Shown: positions 1 through 9,163, counted from the first letter of the stretch. The stretch: DNA of 64,000 bases from Morganella sibonii (GCF_040560245.1 NZ_JAKMWP010000004.1), one strand, 5' to 3'. Translations and numbers: made by a program. Notes: generated from the letters alone by a model not told the origin.

Positions 1-170
1 GGCCGGATGCCAGTGTGACACTGCATTTCGGCAAGCGTAAACTGACGCTGCGTCCGGAAGATCTGCAGAAATTCCGTGCTGAGCGCGGACGCCGCGGTAC
101 GGCTCTGCCGCGCGGTATGCAGAAAAAGATCGAGCGGATTGATATTTCTGAGCCGGAGCCGAAGGTGTAA
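1..170 (+). CDS. parC: ParC, topoisomerase IV subunit A (C-terminal end only)
   Basis: The window opens inside this gene; the frame is open from base 3 to the TAA at 168-170. The last 55 residues carry the GRRGTALPRG segment and basic tail typical of the end of the ParC beta-pinwheel domain. Topoisomerase IV decatenates daughter chromosomes. The call rests on this short tail plus the following plsC, its usual neighbour in enteric bacteria. An intrinsic terminator follows at 199-222. Confidence 0.8.
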   Translation, partial: PDASVTLHFGKRKLTLRPEDLQKFRAERGRRGTALPRGMQKKIERIDISEPEPKV

Positions 171-198
171 TCTCCGGTATTAACAGCGATACTATTCA

Positions 199-222
199 CG
201 GGGCAATGATTGCCCCGCTTTT
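199..222 (+). terminator. Intrinsic terminator after parC
   Basis: A perfect 7-bp GC-rich stem (CGGGGCA / TGCCCCG, loop ATGAT) is followed by CTTTTC. It lies 28 bp after the parC stop and separates parC from plsC. Confidence 0.75.
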
Positions 223-249
223 CTTAAAAGGCCATTTTGCGGGGGACGC

Positions 250-996
250 ATGTTAGCCATTTTACGTATTATCATCGTTATTTTTTATTGTATTTTCGGC
301 AGTCTGGCCGGCATTCTTATCTGCCTGACCAGCCCGCGTAACCCGAAGCATGTGATGACTTTCGGCCGCATGTACGGCAAGCTTTCCCATGTTTTCGGTA
401 TTAAAATGGTGTACCGCATTCCGGAAGAAGCGAAGCATTACGGCTCCTGTGTATATGTGGGTAATCACCAGAACAACTATGACATGATCACCATGTCGAA
501 TGCGGTACAGCCGCGCACGGTGACTGTCGGTAAACGCAGCCTGATCTGGATACCGTTCTTTGGTCAGCTGTACTGGATTTCGGGAAATATCCTGATTGAC
601 CGGGGTAACCGCAGCAAAGCACATAACACGATTACCCAGGTGGCGGATCAGATTAAAAAGCGTAATATCTCTGTCTGGATGTTCCCGGAAGGCACACGCA
701 GCCGCGGGCGCGGAATGCTGCCGTTCAAAACCGGGGCTTTCCATGCGGCGATGGCAGCCGGTGTGCCGGTAGTGCCGGTGTGTGTATCCACCACTGAGGG
801 GCGCATTAAGCTGAACCGCTGGAATAACGGCGTGGTGATTGTGGAAATGCTGCCGCCGGTCGATACGTCAAAATACACCCGCGAACAGGTGCGTGAACTG
901 GCAGAGGACTGCCGCCAGATGATGATCAAACGTATCGCAGAGCTGGATAAGGAAGTGATTGAAATGGAAAAACAAAAAGGCCGCAAAGACGCTTAA
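250..996 (+). CDS. plsC: 1-acyl-sn-glycerol-3-phosphate acyltransferase PlsC
   Basis: Membrane enzyme that acylates lysophosphatidic acid at position 2 to give phosphatidic acid, the precursor of all phospholipids. The 248-residue length is normal. An N-terminal membrane segment (about residues 3-26) precedes the HX4D catalytic motif NHQNNYD (H73, D78) and the FPEGTR substrate motif at 145-150. A purine-rich GGGGGA stretch lies just before the ATG. It follows the parC terminator, so it probably has its own promoter. Confidence 0.95.
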   Translation: MLAILRIIIVIFYCIFGSLAGILICLTSPRNPKHVMTFGRMYGKLSHVFGIKMVYRIPEEAKHYGSCVYVGNHQNNYDMITMSNAVQPRTVTVGKRSLIWIPFFGQLYWISGNILIDRGNRSKAHNTITQVADQIKKRNISVWMFPEGTRSRGRGMLPFKTGAFHAAMAAGVPVVPVCVSTTEGRIKLNRWNNGVVIVEMLPPVDTSKYTREQVRELAEDCRQMMIKRIAELDKEVIEMEKQKGRKDA

Positions 997-1090
997 TCCC
1001 CGTGATTATTACGTTATGCATACAATACTGGCCTTATTATTTTGCAACTTATCATAGATAAGTTTAGGAATTGCTCTTCATCCGCTATAT

Positions 1091-1122
1091 CATACGCTTA
1101 ACACTCCGTTGTTAAGCGTATG
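1091..1122 (+). terminator. Perfect 13-bp hairpin between plsC and ftsP
   Basis: CATACGCTTAACA and its exact reverse complement are separated by CTCCGT. Only CCTTTC follows on the plus strand, so the U-tract is weak. It probably ends plsC transcription, but a regulatory stem in the ftsP leader is possible. Confidence 0.5.
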
Positions 1123-1223
1123 CCTTTCATTAAAGATAACACGGATGTCTCTGTCTGCTCCCCGGCATACGGGTGTTCGGCACAAATCATAAAAATCATG
1201 AAAACGTTTTTTTCGGAGATGCT

Positions 1224-2651
1224 ATGACACTGAGTCGGCGCCGGTTTATTCAAGCATCCGGCTTAGCTGTGTGTTTAGGTTCACTGCCTCTGTCTGTCCG
1301 TTCGGAAGACGAGGGCGGCAGCCAGCCGTTGCCTGTTCCGCCGTTGCTGGAAAGCCGCAACGGGCAGCCGCTGTTTCTGACGATGCAGCGTACACACTGG
1401 TCATTTAACGGTAAAAACCAGGTCAGTGTCTGGGGGTTTAACGGCCGTTATCTCGGGCCGACCGTGCGTGTCCGCAATGGCGATGATATCAAAATGATAT
1501 ACAGCAACCGCCTGTCTGAACCGGTATCGGTCAATGTCAGCGGACTGCTGGTGCCGGGAACCGTCTCCGGAGGCGCTGCACGTCTGATTTCACCGAATAC
1601 CGAGTGGTCACCGGTGATCCCGGTACGCCAGCCGGCAGCAACCTGCTGGTATCACGCGAATACCCCGAACCGGATGGCTCCGCATGTCTATAACGGGCTT
1701 GCCGGGATGTGGATTGTGGATGATGAGGAAAGCCGCAGTCTGCCGTTACCAAAAGAGTACGGTGTTAATGATTTCCCGCTGATCATTCAGGATAAGCGTC
1801 TGGATTCCTTCGGTTCTCCGGAGTACCGCACAGAAGATGGCGGTATGTTTACCGGTGACCGGCTGATCGTCAACGGCGCGGAAGATCCGTATCTGGAAGT
1901 GTCGAAAGGCTGGATCCGGCTGCGCATGGTTAATGCCGCCAACGCGCGCCGCTTTGAACTGAAACTCAGTGACGGCCGTCCGTTCTATATGATCGCCTCT
2001 GATCAGGGCCTGCTGCCGTCACCGGTGGCGGTTGAAGTGTTGTCCCTGTCACCGGGTGAACGGCGCGAAGTACTGATCGATATGTCAAAAACAGAAACGC
2101 TGACAATCACAGCCGGGGAATCCGCTACACTGACAGAACGTTTTAAAAGCCTGTTTGAGACATCAGACACGCTGGTGAATACTAATGTCCTGACAATTCG
2201 TGCCACCGGCCTGATTTCGCTGGTGACAGATAATTTACCGGCCACGCTGATTCAGGACCCGACACAAATCACAACCGGTGTCCGTAACCGCGATGTGGCA
2301 CTCAGTTTGTCGCCGCCGGGCATTAACGGTGCGATGTGGGATATGAGCCGCACCGATATCCGTACGCAGCAGGGCAACTGGGAGCGCTGGGTTGTCACAA
2401 CCGATACACCGCAGCCGTTCCATATCAGTGGTGTCCGCTTTAAGGTGATCAACCATAACGGCCAGTCTCCGCAGCCGCAGGACTACGGCTGGAAAGACAC
2501 GGTCTGGGTTGACGGGCGAAGTGAATTACTGGTGCAGATGATGCAGCCGTCTTATTCCCACTTCCCGTTCTTCTATTACAGCCAGTTCCTGGAACAGGCT
2601 GACAGAGGGGTTGTCGGGCAACTGGAAATTGAGCAATCCTCTCAGTATTAA
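1224..2651 (+). CDS. ftsP: Cell division protein FtsP (SufI), multicopper-oxidase fold
   Basis: Periplasmic protein with a cupredoxin fold like multicopper oxidases. In E. coli it lacks copper and stabilises the divisome under stress. The start at 1224 is chosen because CGGAG lies just upstream and the product begins with a twin-arginine signal, SRRRFIQ at residues 4-10, followed by a hydrophobic stretch. The frame stays open upstream to 1173, but that extension would bury the Tat signal. The product of 475 residues matches the family. A terminator follows at 2664. Confidence 0.92.
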   Translation: MTLSRRRFIQASGLAVCLGSLPLSVRSEDEGGSQPLPVPPLLESRNGQPLFLTMQRTHWSFNGKNQVSVWGFNGRYLGPTVRVRNGDDIKMIYSNRLSEPVSVNVSGLLVPGTVSGGAARLISPNTEWSPVIPVRQPAATCWYHANTPNRMAPHVYNGLAGMWIVDDEESRSLPLPKEYGVNDFPLIIQDKRLDSFGSPEYRTEDGGMFTGDRLIVNGAEDPYLEVSKGWIRLRMVNAANARRFELKLSDGRPFYMIASDQGLLPSPVAVEVLSLSPGERREVLIDMSKTETLTITAGESATLTERFKSLFETSDTLVNTNVLTIRATGLISLVTDNLPATLIQDPTQITTGVRNRDVALSLSPPGINGAMWDMSRTDIRTQQGNWERWVVTTDTPQPFHISGVRFKVINHNGQSPQPQDYGWKDTVWVDGRSELLVQMMQPSYSHFPFFYYSQFLEQADRGVVGQLEIEQSSQY

Positions 2652-2663
2652 ATGACGATAAAT

Positions 2664-2695
2664 AAAAAAGGCTGAATATTTATTCAGCCTTTTTT
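2664..2695. terminator. Bidirectional terminator between ftsP and the nucleotidyltransferase gene
   Basis: A-rich flank, stem GGCTGAATA / TATTCAGCC and T-tract read equally well on both strands. It sits between convergent genes. Confidence 0.85.
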
Positions 2696-2705
2696 ATTTG
2701 GTTTT

Positions 2706-3470
2706 TCAGCGGCTCAGCAGCCGTTTTTCTTCATCCCGCAGCCAGCGGGAGAAGGTGCCGGCAACGGCGATAAACTGAATAATCCCGGTATCCGGCTCTT
2801 CAGTCTGCCCCAGCAGGTAGGTGATCGCGTGGCGTTTTCCCGGATACAGTGCAATGGCTTTTCCGGCCATCTGCGGCAGCGGCAGCGGGTAAGTACAGGT
2901 TTCGTAATCATTCCACACCAGTGCCGTGGCACGCAGCAGACGCCGTGCTGTTTCGCGTTTGATCCGGCGGATTTCGGCCAGCGGCGGGCTTTTCTGTAAC
3001 TGCATCAGATTGGTGCGGACCAGTACCGGAAAATCCCCGTTAATACCATGTATAATCTCACGATTAAGTGTCACGACCGGCAGTTTCAGAGTCAGGTCAT
3101 CTCCCCAGACCGGCAGACAAAAATGTGCCAGCCAGTAAGACCAGACCGGCTGCTCTTCCGCAGACGTGGCTTCTGACAGCAGACCGGTATCAAATCCTAT
3201 TTTTGACACACTGCTGTGGCGGCTGGTCAGCGCTTTATCAAGACAACGGAGAATGGTTTTTTCCGCCGCACTGAGTGGCCGGTGCAAAACCAGGGTCAAA
3301 TCCAGATCAGAACGGCCCGGAACAGCGCGGCCTTCCGCCACACTGCCGTAAACATAGATACTGTGCAGCACACCCGGCAGAGCAGTGCACAGGGAGTGTA
3401 TTGCATCCTGTATGACGTCCTGAAATTCCGGCTGAAAAGTGTATTTATCTGTTTTCATTATCATTATCAT
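2706..3470 (-). CDS. Nucleotidyltransferase-domain protein
   Basis: The N-terminal third carries the polymerase-beta-type nucleotidyltransferase signature: GSVAEG followed by SDLDLT, giving G38-S39 and D51/D53 when counted from the fifth codon, also ATG. The rest is a mostly helical region without a motif I recognise. Length (254 or 250 residues) is near that of streptomycin adenylyltransferases, but similarity seems limited to the catalytic motif, so no substrate is assigned. The upstream exporter gene stops in TGATG shared with this start, suggesting translational coupling. Four alternating ATG codons make the exact start uncertain. Confidence 0.75.
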   Translation of the reverse strand: MIMIMKTDKYTFQPEFQDVIQDAIHSLCTALPGVLHSIYVYGSVAEGRAVPGRSDLDLTLVLHRPLSAAEKTILRCLDKALTSRHSSVSKIGFDTGLLSEATSAEEQPVWSYWLAHFCLPVWGDDLTLKLPVVTLNREIIHGINGDFPVLVRTNLMQLQKSPPLAEIRRIKRETARRLLRATALVWNDYETCTYPLPLPQMAGKAIALYPGKRHAITYLLGQTEEPDTGIIQFIAVAGTFSRWLRDEEKRLLSR

Positions 3471-4084
3471 CAGCTCATTGCAACCCGGACGCCAAAGCCA
3501 ATCAGGACGACGCCAAGTACTTTATCGATATATTTTTGAATCTTCGCCAATCCGCGGCGTACCGGGGCACTCTGAATCAGCAGCACCAGAGATGGCCAGT
3601 AAACCACTGCCAGTCCCATTACAATAGCAGCATACCAGAGTTTTTCACCAAATCCGGAATGGATATCCAGTACCTGAGTAAAAATAGCAAGGAAAAACAG
3701 CGTCGCTTTCGGGTTCAGCAAATTACAGAGAAATCCCTGCATAAAGGCTTTCTTAAAGGAGACGTGCTGATGCGAGCCGTCTCCGGTATCAAGGGTGTGT
3801 CCGGCCCGGGCCAGAAGGCTGTTGATCCCTATCCAGATAAGATAAGCCGCGCCGGCATATTTGAGGATCATGAACAGCCACGGCGTTGTGGTAATGATCA
3901 CCGCAAGTCCCGCCACGCAGTAGGTCATGTGAACGGCGATCGCGGACAGCACACCCAGCGCGGTCATCATGGCGGCGGCGCGCTGATAGCGGGCTGCGTT
4001 TTTCACAATCAGAAAGAAGTCAGGGCCCGGTGAGATCATACCGAGCGCAGCGATGGTGGTAACCATCAGTGTGGCGTCATACAT
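3470..4084 (-). CDS. LysE/RhtB-family amino acid exporter
   Basis: 204-residue inner-membrane protein with about six hydrophobic segments. The family signature is at the N-terminus (ISPGPDFFLIVKN) and a central loop has GFLCNLLNPKA, typical of RhtB/LysE exporters of amino acids such as homoserine, threonine or leucine. The substrate cannot be read from sequence. It overlaps the nucleotidyltransferase gene by one base and is divergent from folA. Function by family; specificity unknown. Confidence 0.85.
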   Translation of the reverse strand: MYDATLMVTTIAALGMISPGPDFFLIVKNAARYQRAAAMMTALGVLSAIAVHMTYCVAGLAVIITTTPWLFMILKYAGAAYLIWIGINSLLARAGHTLDTGDGSHQHVSFKKAFMQGFLCNLLNPKATLFFLAIFTQVLDIHSGFGEKLWYAAIVMGLAVVYWPSLVLLIQSAPVRRGLAKIQKYIDKVLGVVLIGFGVRVAMS

Positions 4085-4255
4085 GTGCTATATCCTTGCC
4101 GAAAAAGACCCGAAAGCAGAGTAAAAGTATGACCCACATTCAAGAGTGAAGACAAATAAATTATTTGTATTGATGAAACACTGAATTCAGTCGACGGAAT
4201 TGAGTAGTTTACGTATAGTGACGACAAAATTTCTCTCAGCCCTAAGGTGAAATGA

Positions 4256-4750
4256 ATGAACATTAGCTTGATCGCTGCTTTAGCTATGGATCGGGTTATT
4301 GGCATGGAAAATGCGATGCCATGGACACTGCCGGAAGACCTGGCATGGTTTAAACGTAATACGGTCAATAAACCGGTGATCATGGGTCGTGTGACTTATG
4401 AATCTATCGGCCGTCCTTTACCGGATCGCCTCAATATCGTGCTCAGCCGTACGCCGGGCGACGATGATCGCGTGGTCTGGGCTAAGTCTGTGGAAGAAGC
4501 ACTGGCGATTGCACAGAAAGAAACTGACGGCGAAATCATGGTGATGGGTGGCGGTAAAGTTTACGGACAATTCCTGCCGCTGGCAGACCGTTTATACCTG
4601 ACACATGTTGATGCGGAAGTCAGCGGAGATACTTATTTCCCGGACTATGAGCCGGATGAGTGGGACTCCGTGTTTATGGAATATCATGATGCGGATGAAG
4701 CAAACTCTCACGGTTTCTGCTTTGAAATCTTAGAGCGCCGCAAGAGCTGA
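4256..4750 (+). CDS. folA: Dihydrofolate reductase
   Basis: Reduces dihydrofolate to tetrahydrofolate using NADPH; target of trimethoprim. 164 residues, chromosomal type, aligning with E. coli FolA after one extra residue at the N-terminus: MENAMPW loop, catalytic acid D28 in LPEDLAWF, and the GRPLPDR NADPH site. AAGGTG lies just before the start. Nothing suggests a plasmid-type resistant enzyme. It works with ThyA, encoded at 35.3 kb, which produces dihydrofolate. Confidence 0.97.
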   Translation: MNISLIAALAMDRVIGMENAMPWTLPEDLAWFKRNTVNKPVIMGRVTYESIGRPLPDRLNIVLSRTPGDDDRVVWAKSVEEALAIAQKETDGEIMVMGGGKVYGQFLPLADRLYLTHVDAEVSGDTYFPDYEPDEWDSVFMEYHDADEANSHGFCFEILERRKS

Positions 4751-4792
4751 TTAATCAGTTGATTCGTATTATTTCATAAATAATATTAATAC

Positions 4793-4823
4793 AAAAAAGC
4801 AGAGCCACCGGCTCTGCTTTTTT
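4793..4823. terminator. Bidirectional terminator between folA and apaH
   Basis: Stem GCAGAGCC / GGCTCTGC with loop ACC, flanked by six A and six T, lies between the convergent folA and apaH genes. Confidence 0.88.
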
Positions 4824-4845
4824 CTTGTCTGTGCCGGATACCCGG

Positions 4846-5679
4846 TCAGTCATCATCTTCATCCCGCACGGCAAAAGATTCCTGCCAGAAATAACAGCGA
4901 TCTTCCCAGCGCAGCATAGTGAGCTGTCCACCCCAGCAACAGCCGGTATCCAGCGCATAAATGCCGCGTGGCGCGCCTTTCCCTTCCAGTGACGCCCAGT
5001 GACCAAAGGCCACACTGTAGCCTTCCGGCAGTTTTGACGGCAGGGCAAACCACGGTTTCAGCGGTGCGGAAACCTGATCCGGTTTATCCTTGCTGACCAT
5101 ATCCAGCTGTCCGCCGGGGAAGCAGTAGCGCATCCGGGTCAGTGCATTGGTGGAAAAACGCAGACGCGGCAGGCCCGTCAGGGAAGGTGACCAGTCATTC
5201 GGCAAATCACCATACATGGCGTTAATAAACAGCGGGTAGGTATCACTGCTGAGAACGGCTTCCACTTCACGCGCACAGGTGACAGCGGTTTCCAGATCCC
5301 ACTGCGGGGTGATCCCGGCGTGAGCCATGATCAGTTTTTTCTCATGATCGACCTGTAACATCGGCTGACGGCGCAGCCAGTTGATCAGTTCATCCAGATC
5401 CGGTGCGCTGAGCAGTTTATTCAGATGATCACGCGGTTTATTGCGGCTGATCCCTGCGTAGATCCCCAGCAGGTGAAGATCATGATTGCCGAGTACCAGC
5501 CTGACACAGTCTCCCAGGCTTTTGACATAACGGAGAACATCCAGTGAATCCGGGCCGCGGGCGACCAGATCACCGGTCAGCCACAGGGTGTCAGCCTGTG
5601 GATCAAAATCAGCCTGAGCCAGTAATGCGCGAAGTTCACGGTAACAGCCGTGAACATCGCCGATAAGATAGGTTGCCAT
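4846..5679 (-). CDS. apaH: Symmetrical bis(5'-nucleosyl)-tetraphosphatase ApaH
   Basis: Hydrolyses Ap4A to two ADP and can remove Np4 caps from RNA. Metallophosphoesterase motifs are visible: GDVHG at residues 7-11, TGDLVARGP with D37, and GNHD at 64-67. The product has 277 residues with an acidic C-terminus (EDDD). It is the last gene of the lptD-surA-pdxA-rsmA-apaG-apaH operon, 6 bp after apaG. Confidence 0.96.
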   Translation of the reverse strand: MATYLIGDVHGCYRELRALLAQADFDPQADTLWLTGDLVARGPDSLDVLRYVKSLGDCVRLVLGNHDLHLLGIYAGISRNKPRDHLNKLLSAPDLDELINWLRRQPMLQVDHEKKLIMAHAGITPQWDLETAVTCAREVEAVLSSDTYPLFINAMYGDLPNDWSPSLTGLPRLRFSTNALTRMRYCFPGGQLDMVSKDKPDQVSAPLKPWFALPSKLPEGYSVAFGHWASLEGKGAPRGIYALDTGCCWGGQLTMLRWEDRCYFWQESFAVRDEDDD

Positions 5680-5685
5680 AGAGAA

Positions 5686-6063
5686 TCAGTGAATAAAGGT
5701 TGGTATTGCGAGCCGGAAAACAGGGACTTCACTGATGAAATCCGCACCCTCGTGATCCACCATAGTGTAGTAACCTTCCATGGTGCCCAGCGGTGTTTCC
5801 AGGACTGTGCCGCTGGTATAACGATACTCTTCACCGGGCCGGATCACCGGCTGTTCACCGATGACACCTTCCCCCTGAACTTCTGTCTGGCGGCCTTCAC
5901 TGTTGGTGATACGCCAGTAGCGGCTGATAAGCTGCACAGGATCACGACCCAGGTTGCGGATAGAAACGGTATACGCGAAAACATAGCGTTCCGCATCCGG
6001 TTCAGACTGACTTTCGATATAGACACTCTGAACCTGAATACAAATTCTCGGGTCGTTATTCAT
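5686..6063 (-). CDS. apaG: ApaG protein (ApaG/DUF525 domain)
   Basis: A single-domain 125-residue beta-sandwich protein with the GxGVIGEQPVIRPGEEYRYTSG core of the family. Its cellular role is not settled; the same domain occurs in eukaryotic Fbx3 and PolDIP2. It lies between rsmA and apaH with 10-bp and 6-bp gaps, the standard enteric operon order. Confidence 0.95.
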   Translation of the reverse strand: MNNDPRICIQVQSVYIESQSEPDAERYVFAYTVSIRNLGRDPVQLISRYWRITNSEGRQTEVQGEGVIGEQPVIRPGEEYRYTSGTVLETPLGTMEGYYTMVDHEGADFISEVPVFRLAIPTFIH

Positions 6064-6073
6064 GATGAATCCC

Positions 6074-6886
6074 CTATGAGGCGGGATGTTCCGCCAGGTA
6101 ATTGGCCATCAGACAGTATTGCGCAACACTGATATTCTCTGCACGGGTGGCCGGATCAATACCCAGTTCAGTCAGGGTTTCCGGACTGAACAGATCACCT
6201 AAGCTGTTGCGGATCGTTTTACGGCGCTGGTTGAAGGCCTGAGTGGTCACCCGGCTGAGCAGTGCGACATCTTTCAGTACATACGGATTTTCGCGGTGCG
6301 GGATCAGGCGGACAACGGCTGAATCCACTTTTGGTGCCGGGCGGAATGCCGTCGGCGGCACATCCAGAACCGGTACGACCTGGCAGTAGTACTGCGCCAT
6401 AACACTCAGACGGCCGTATGTTTTGCTACCCGGACCGGCAACCAGACGGTTAACCACTTCTTTTTGCAGCATAAAGTTCATATCACTGATTGCATTAGTG
6501 AAAGTGAACAGATGAAACATCAGCGGCGTGGAAATATTGTACGGCAGGTTACCGAACACGCGCAGCGGCTGACCGCGCTCCTGTGCCAGCGCCGTGAAAT
6601 CCACGGTCATGGCATCCTGCTGAATAATGGTCAGTTTGCTCTGTAAAAACGGATGGCTGGCCAGACGGGCGGCCAGATCACGGTCAATTTCAATGACCGT
6701 CATTTTGTCCATGCGATCGGCGACCGGCTCAGTCAGTGCAGCCAGTCCCGGCCCGATTTCAACAATCGCCTCGCCGGGTTGCGGGTTAATCGACGCGACA
6801 ATGCTGTCGATAATAAATTGATCGGTTAAGAAGTTCTGCCCGAAACGTTTACGGGCAAAATGCCCCTGATGGACTCGTGTATTCAT
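6074..6886 (-). CDS. rsmA: 16S rRNA dimethyladenosine methyltransferase RsmA (KsgA)
   Basis: Dimethylates the two adjacent adenines in the 3'-terminal hairpin of 16S rRNA late in 30S assembly. The SAM site EIGPGLAALTEP begins near residue 43, and the catalytic motif NLPYNIS is at 113-119. The product has 270 residues. Its ATG overlaps the pdxA stop (ATGA), so translation is probably coupled. Loss gives kasugamycin resistance in E. coli (family knowledge). Confidence 0.97.
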   Translation of the reverse strand: MNTRVHQGHFARKRFGQNFLTDQFIIDSIVASINPQPGEAIVEIGPGLAALTEPVADRMDKMTVIEIDRDLAARLASHPFLQSKLTIIQQDAMTVDFTALAQERGQPLRVFGNLPYNISTPLMFHLFTFTNAISDMNFMLQKEVVNRLVAGPGSKTYGRLSVMAQYYCQVVPVLDVPPTAFRPAPKVDSAVVRLIPHRENPYVLKDVALLSRVTTQAFNQRRKTIRNSLGDLFSPETLTELGIDPATRAENISVAQYCLMANYLAEHPAS

Positions 6887-7881
6887 TGACTGTTTTTAAT
6901 CATTGTAATCGCTAAATTTAATGCGGTGATAAAACTACCCGCATCTGCTTTGCCGGTACCTGCCAGTTCCAGGGCTGTGCCGTGGTCGACAGAGGTCCGG
7001 ATAAACGGCAGTCCCAGCGTGATATTCACGGCACGGCCGAATCCCTGATATTTTAGCACAGGAAGGCCCTGATCGTGATACATGGCGAGCACGGCATCCG
7101 CACGCTCCAGGTATTTCGGCTGGAACAGGGTGTCTGCCGGCAGCGGACCTTCCAGGGAAATGCCCTGTGCCCGCAGCTCATCCAGTGCCGGGATAATGGT
7201 GTCGATCTCTTCATGCCCCATATGGCCGCCTTCCCCCGCATGCGGGTTCAGACCACAGACGATGATATGCGGCTGTGCAATACCGAATTTGGTGCGCAGG
7301 TCATGATTGAGAATGGTGATCACTTCATGCAGGCAGGTGCGGTCAACCGCCGCCGGAACCTGCAGGATTGGCAGATGTGTGGTGGCCAGTGCCACCCGCA
7401 TTTCTTCCGTGGCCAGCATCATCACCACACGCTTGCAGTGGCTGCGGTCGGCGAAAAATTCAGTGTGACCGATAAACGGGATCCCGGCATCGTTAATAAT
7501 GCCTTTGTGCACCGGCCCGGTGATCAGTGCTCCAAATTCACCCTGCAGACAGCCGTCACAGGCGCGTGCCAGTGTTTCTGTCACATAAGCCGCATTTGCC
7601 ACATTCAGCTCACCGGCAATCGCCGGGGCTTTCAGTTCAGCAGGCAGAATGGTCAGTGTTCCGGCGCGTTGCGGCTGACAGGCGGTATCCGGTGAATAAG
7701 GTTCAAGGGCGAGCGGCAGTGACAGGGCGTGTGCGCGTTGCTGCATCAGTTGCGGGTCGGCACAAACTACCAGTTTTACCGGCCAGTCGCGCTGTGCCAG
7801 CGCGACTGTCAGGTCAGGACCAACCCCGGCAGGTTCGCCGGGGGTAATAACGACAGGTTTCAGCTTATTTGTTACTGCCAT
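6883..7881 (-). CDS. pdxA: 4-hydroxythreonine-4-phosphate dehydrogenase PdxA
   Basis: NAD-dependent step of the DXP-dependent pyridoxal phosphate pathway. The open frame continues upstream to 8022, but I place the start at 7881 because the product then begins shortly before the conserved ITPGEPAGVGPDL segment and has the usual length (332 residues). GGAAA precedes this ATG within the surA 3' end. The metal-binding histidine regions (GHTEFFA, HAGEGGHMG, MYHDQGLPVLKY) are all present. It overlaps surA by 17 bp and rsmA by 4 bp. Confidence 0.95.
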   Translation of the reverse strand: MAVTNKLKPVVITPGEPAGVGPDLTVALAQRDWPVKLVVCADPQLMQQRAHALSLPLALEPYSPDTACQPQRAGTLTILPAELKAPAIAGELNVANAAYVTETLARACDGCLQGEFGALITGPVHKGIINDAGIPFIGHTEFFADRSHCKRVVMMLATEEMRVALATTHLPILQVPAAVDRTCLHEVITILNHDLRTKFGIAQPHIIVCGLNPHAGEGGHMGHEEIDTIIPALDELRAQGISLEGPLPADTLFQPKYLERADAVLAMYHDQGLPVLKYQGFGRAVNITLGLPFIRTSVDHGTALELAGTGKADAGSFITALNLAITMIKNSQ

Positions 7882-9163
7882 CTGAAATTTCCACGTAAGC
7901 GCCGGCGCGCTGTTCCTGCATCCAGCTTTGTAATTCTTCACTGAATTTACGGTTAAACAGCATACGGTAGGCGCGATCTTTCTGAGCCGCTTCGGTCTTA
8001 TCCACGTTGCGGGTATCTTCAAGCTGGATCAGATGCCAGCCGAAAGATGAACGGACAGGCTGACTCAGTTCGCCTTTTTTCAGTTTCATCAGTGCATCAC
8101 GGAAAGCAGGGTCGTAGATATCAGGCATTGACCAGCCTAATTCACCGCCGCGCAGGGCAGAACCCGGATCTTCTGAGAATTGTTTTGCCGCAGCGTCAAA
8201 GGTGGTTTTACCGCTTTTCACATCAGAAGCAATCTGCTGCAGTTTGCCGCGTGCCTGCTCATCGGTCACTATCGGTGACGGTTTGATCAGAATATGGCGG
8301 GCTTTCACTTCAGTCACAGAAATCGGCTGATTGTTTCCGCGGACTTCATTCACGCGCAGAATATGGAAGCCGACACCGGAACGTACCGGCCCGACAATTT
8401 CACCGCTTTTGGCAGACTGAAGACGTTCAGCAAACAGACCCGGCAGTTCCTGTAAACGGCTCCAGCCCATGTTACCGCCTTTCAGCGCCTGCGGATCGGC
8501 AGAATAGGTAATCGCCAGTTTACCGAAGTCCGCGCCACGCTGAAGTTCATTCATAATGGTGGTGACTTTTTCTTTCGCGGTATTCATCTGCGCTTCTGTC
8601 GGATTTTCCGGCAGCGGGATCAGGATGTGGCTGATGTTCAGCTCAGTATCCGCAGCATTCTGGGTACTGATCAGGTTTGCCAGGGACTCAACTTCCTGAG
8701 GCAGAATCACCACTCGACGGCGGACTTCGTTATTACGGACTTCCGCCATCATCATTTCTTTGCGGATATCGCTGCGGTATTTGTCGTAGCTCATACCGTC
8801 GCGCTGCAGACGCTCTTTCATCTGGGCCGTCGTCATATTGTTCTGACGGGCGATATCCTCGATAGCACCATCAACAGCCTGGTCAGGGATAGTGATTTGC
8901 ATCTGTCCGGCCATCTGCATCACGATGTTGTCCATGATAAGACGTTCAAGAATCTGCTGACGTAATGTTGCCTGATCCGGAATCTGCTGACCGGCATTAC
9001 GGGCATTCATCGTGACAGTCTGAAGCATATTATTGACATCACTCTCCAGAACCACACCGTTATTGACCACTGCCGCGACTTTATCAAGCTGCTGCGGTGC
9101 TGCAAATGATGCTGTGCTTGCCGTGAACATCAGGCTGAGAATGAGTGTTCTCCAGTTTTTCAT
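7865..9163 (-). CDS. surA: Periplasmic chaperone and peptidyl-prolyl isomerase SurA
   Basis: Escorts unfolded outer membrane proteins, including LptD, across the periplasm to the BAM complex. The start at 9163 gives a clean signal peptide (MKNWRTLILSLMF, ending near ASFA-APQQ); the upstream open frame is rejected. Two parvulin domains are visible: one beginning at ELNISHILIPLP, the second at VKARHILIKPSP. 432 residues, normal length. It follows lptD after about 70 bp, as in E. coli. Confidence 0.96.
   Translation of the reverse strand: MKNWRTLILSLMFTASTASFAAPQQLDKVAAVVNNGVVLESDVNNMLQTVTMNARNAGQQIPDQATLRQQILERLIMDNIVMQMAGQMQITIPDQAVDGAIEDIARQNNMTTAQMKERLQRDGMSYDKYRSDIRKEMMMAEVRNNEVRRRVVILPQEVESLANLISTQNAADTELNISHILIPLPENPTEAQMNTAKEKVTTIMNELQRGADFGKLAITYSADPQALKGGNMGWSRLQELPGLFAERLQSAKSGEIVGPVRSGVGFHILRVNEVRGNNQPISVTEVKARHILIKPSPIVTDEQARGKLQQIASDVKSGKTTFDAAAKQFSEDPGSALRGGELGWSMPDIYDPAFRDALMKLKKGELSQPVRSSFGWHLIQLEDTRNVDKTEAAQKDRAYRMLFNRKFSEELQSWMQEQRAGAYVEISDGSNK

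Noticed and set aside
2706..3470. Aminoglycoside adenylyltransferase resistance gene
   Set aside because: Only the general nucleotidyltransferase motif is shared; the rest does not resemble AadA-type enzymes, so no resistance function is claimed.
4256..4750. Acquired trimethoprim-resistant dihydrofolate reductase
   Set aside because: The protein is of the ordinary chromosomal FolA type, with neither mobile-element context nor a divergent sequence.
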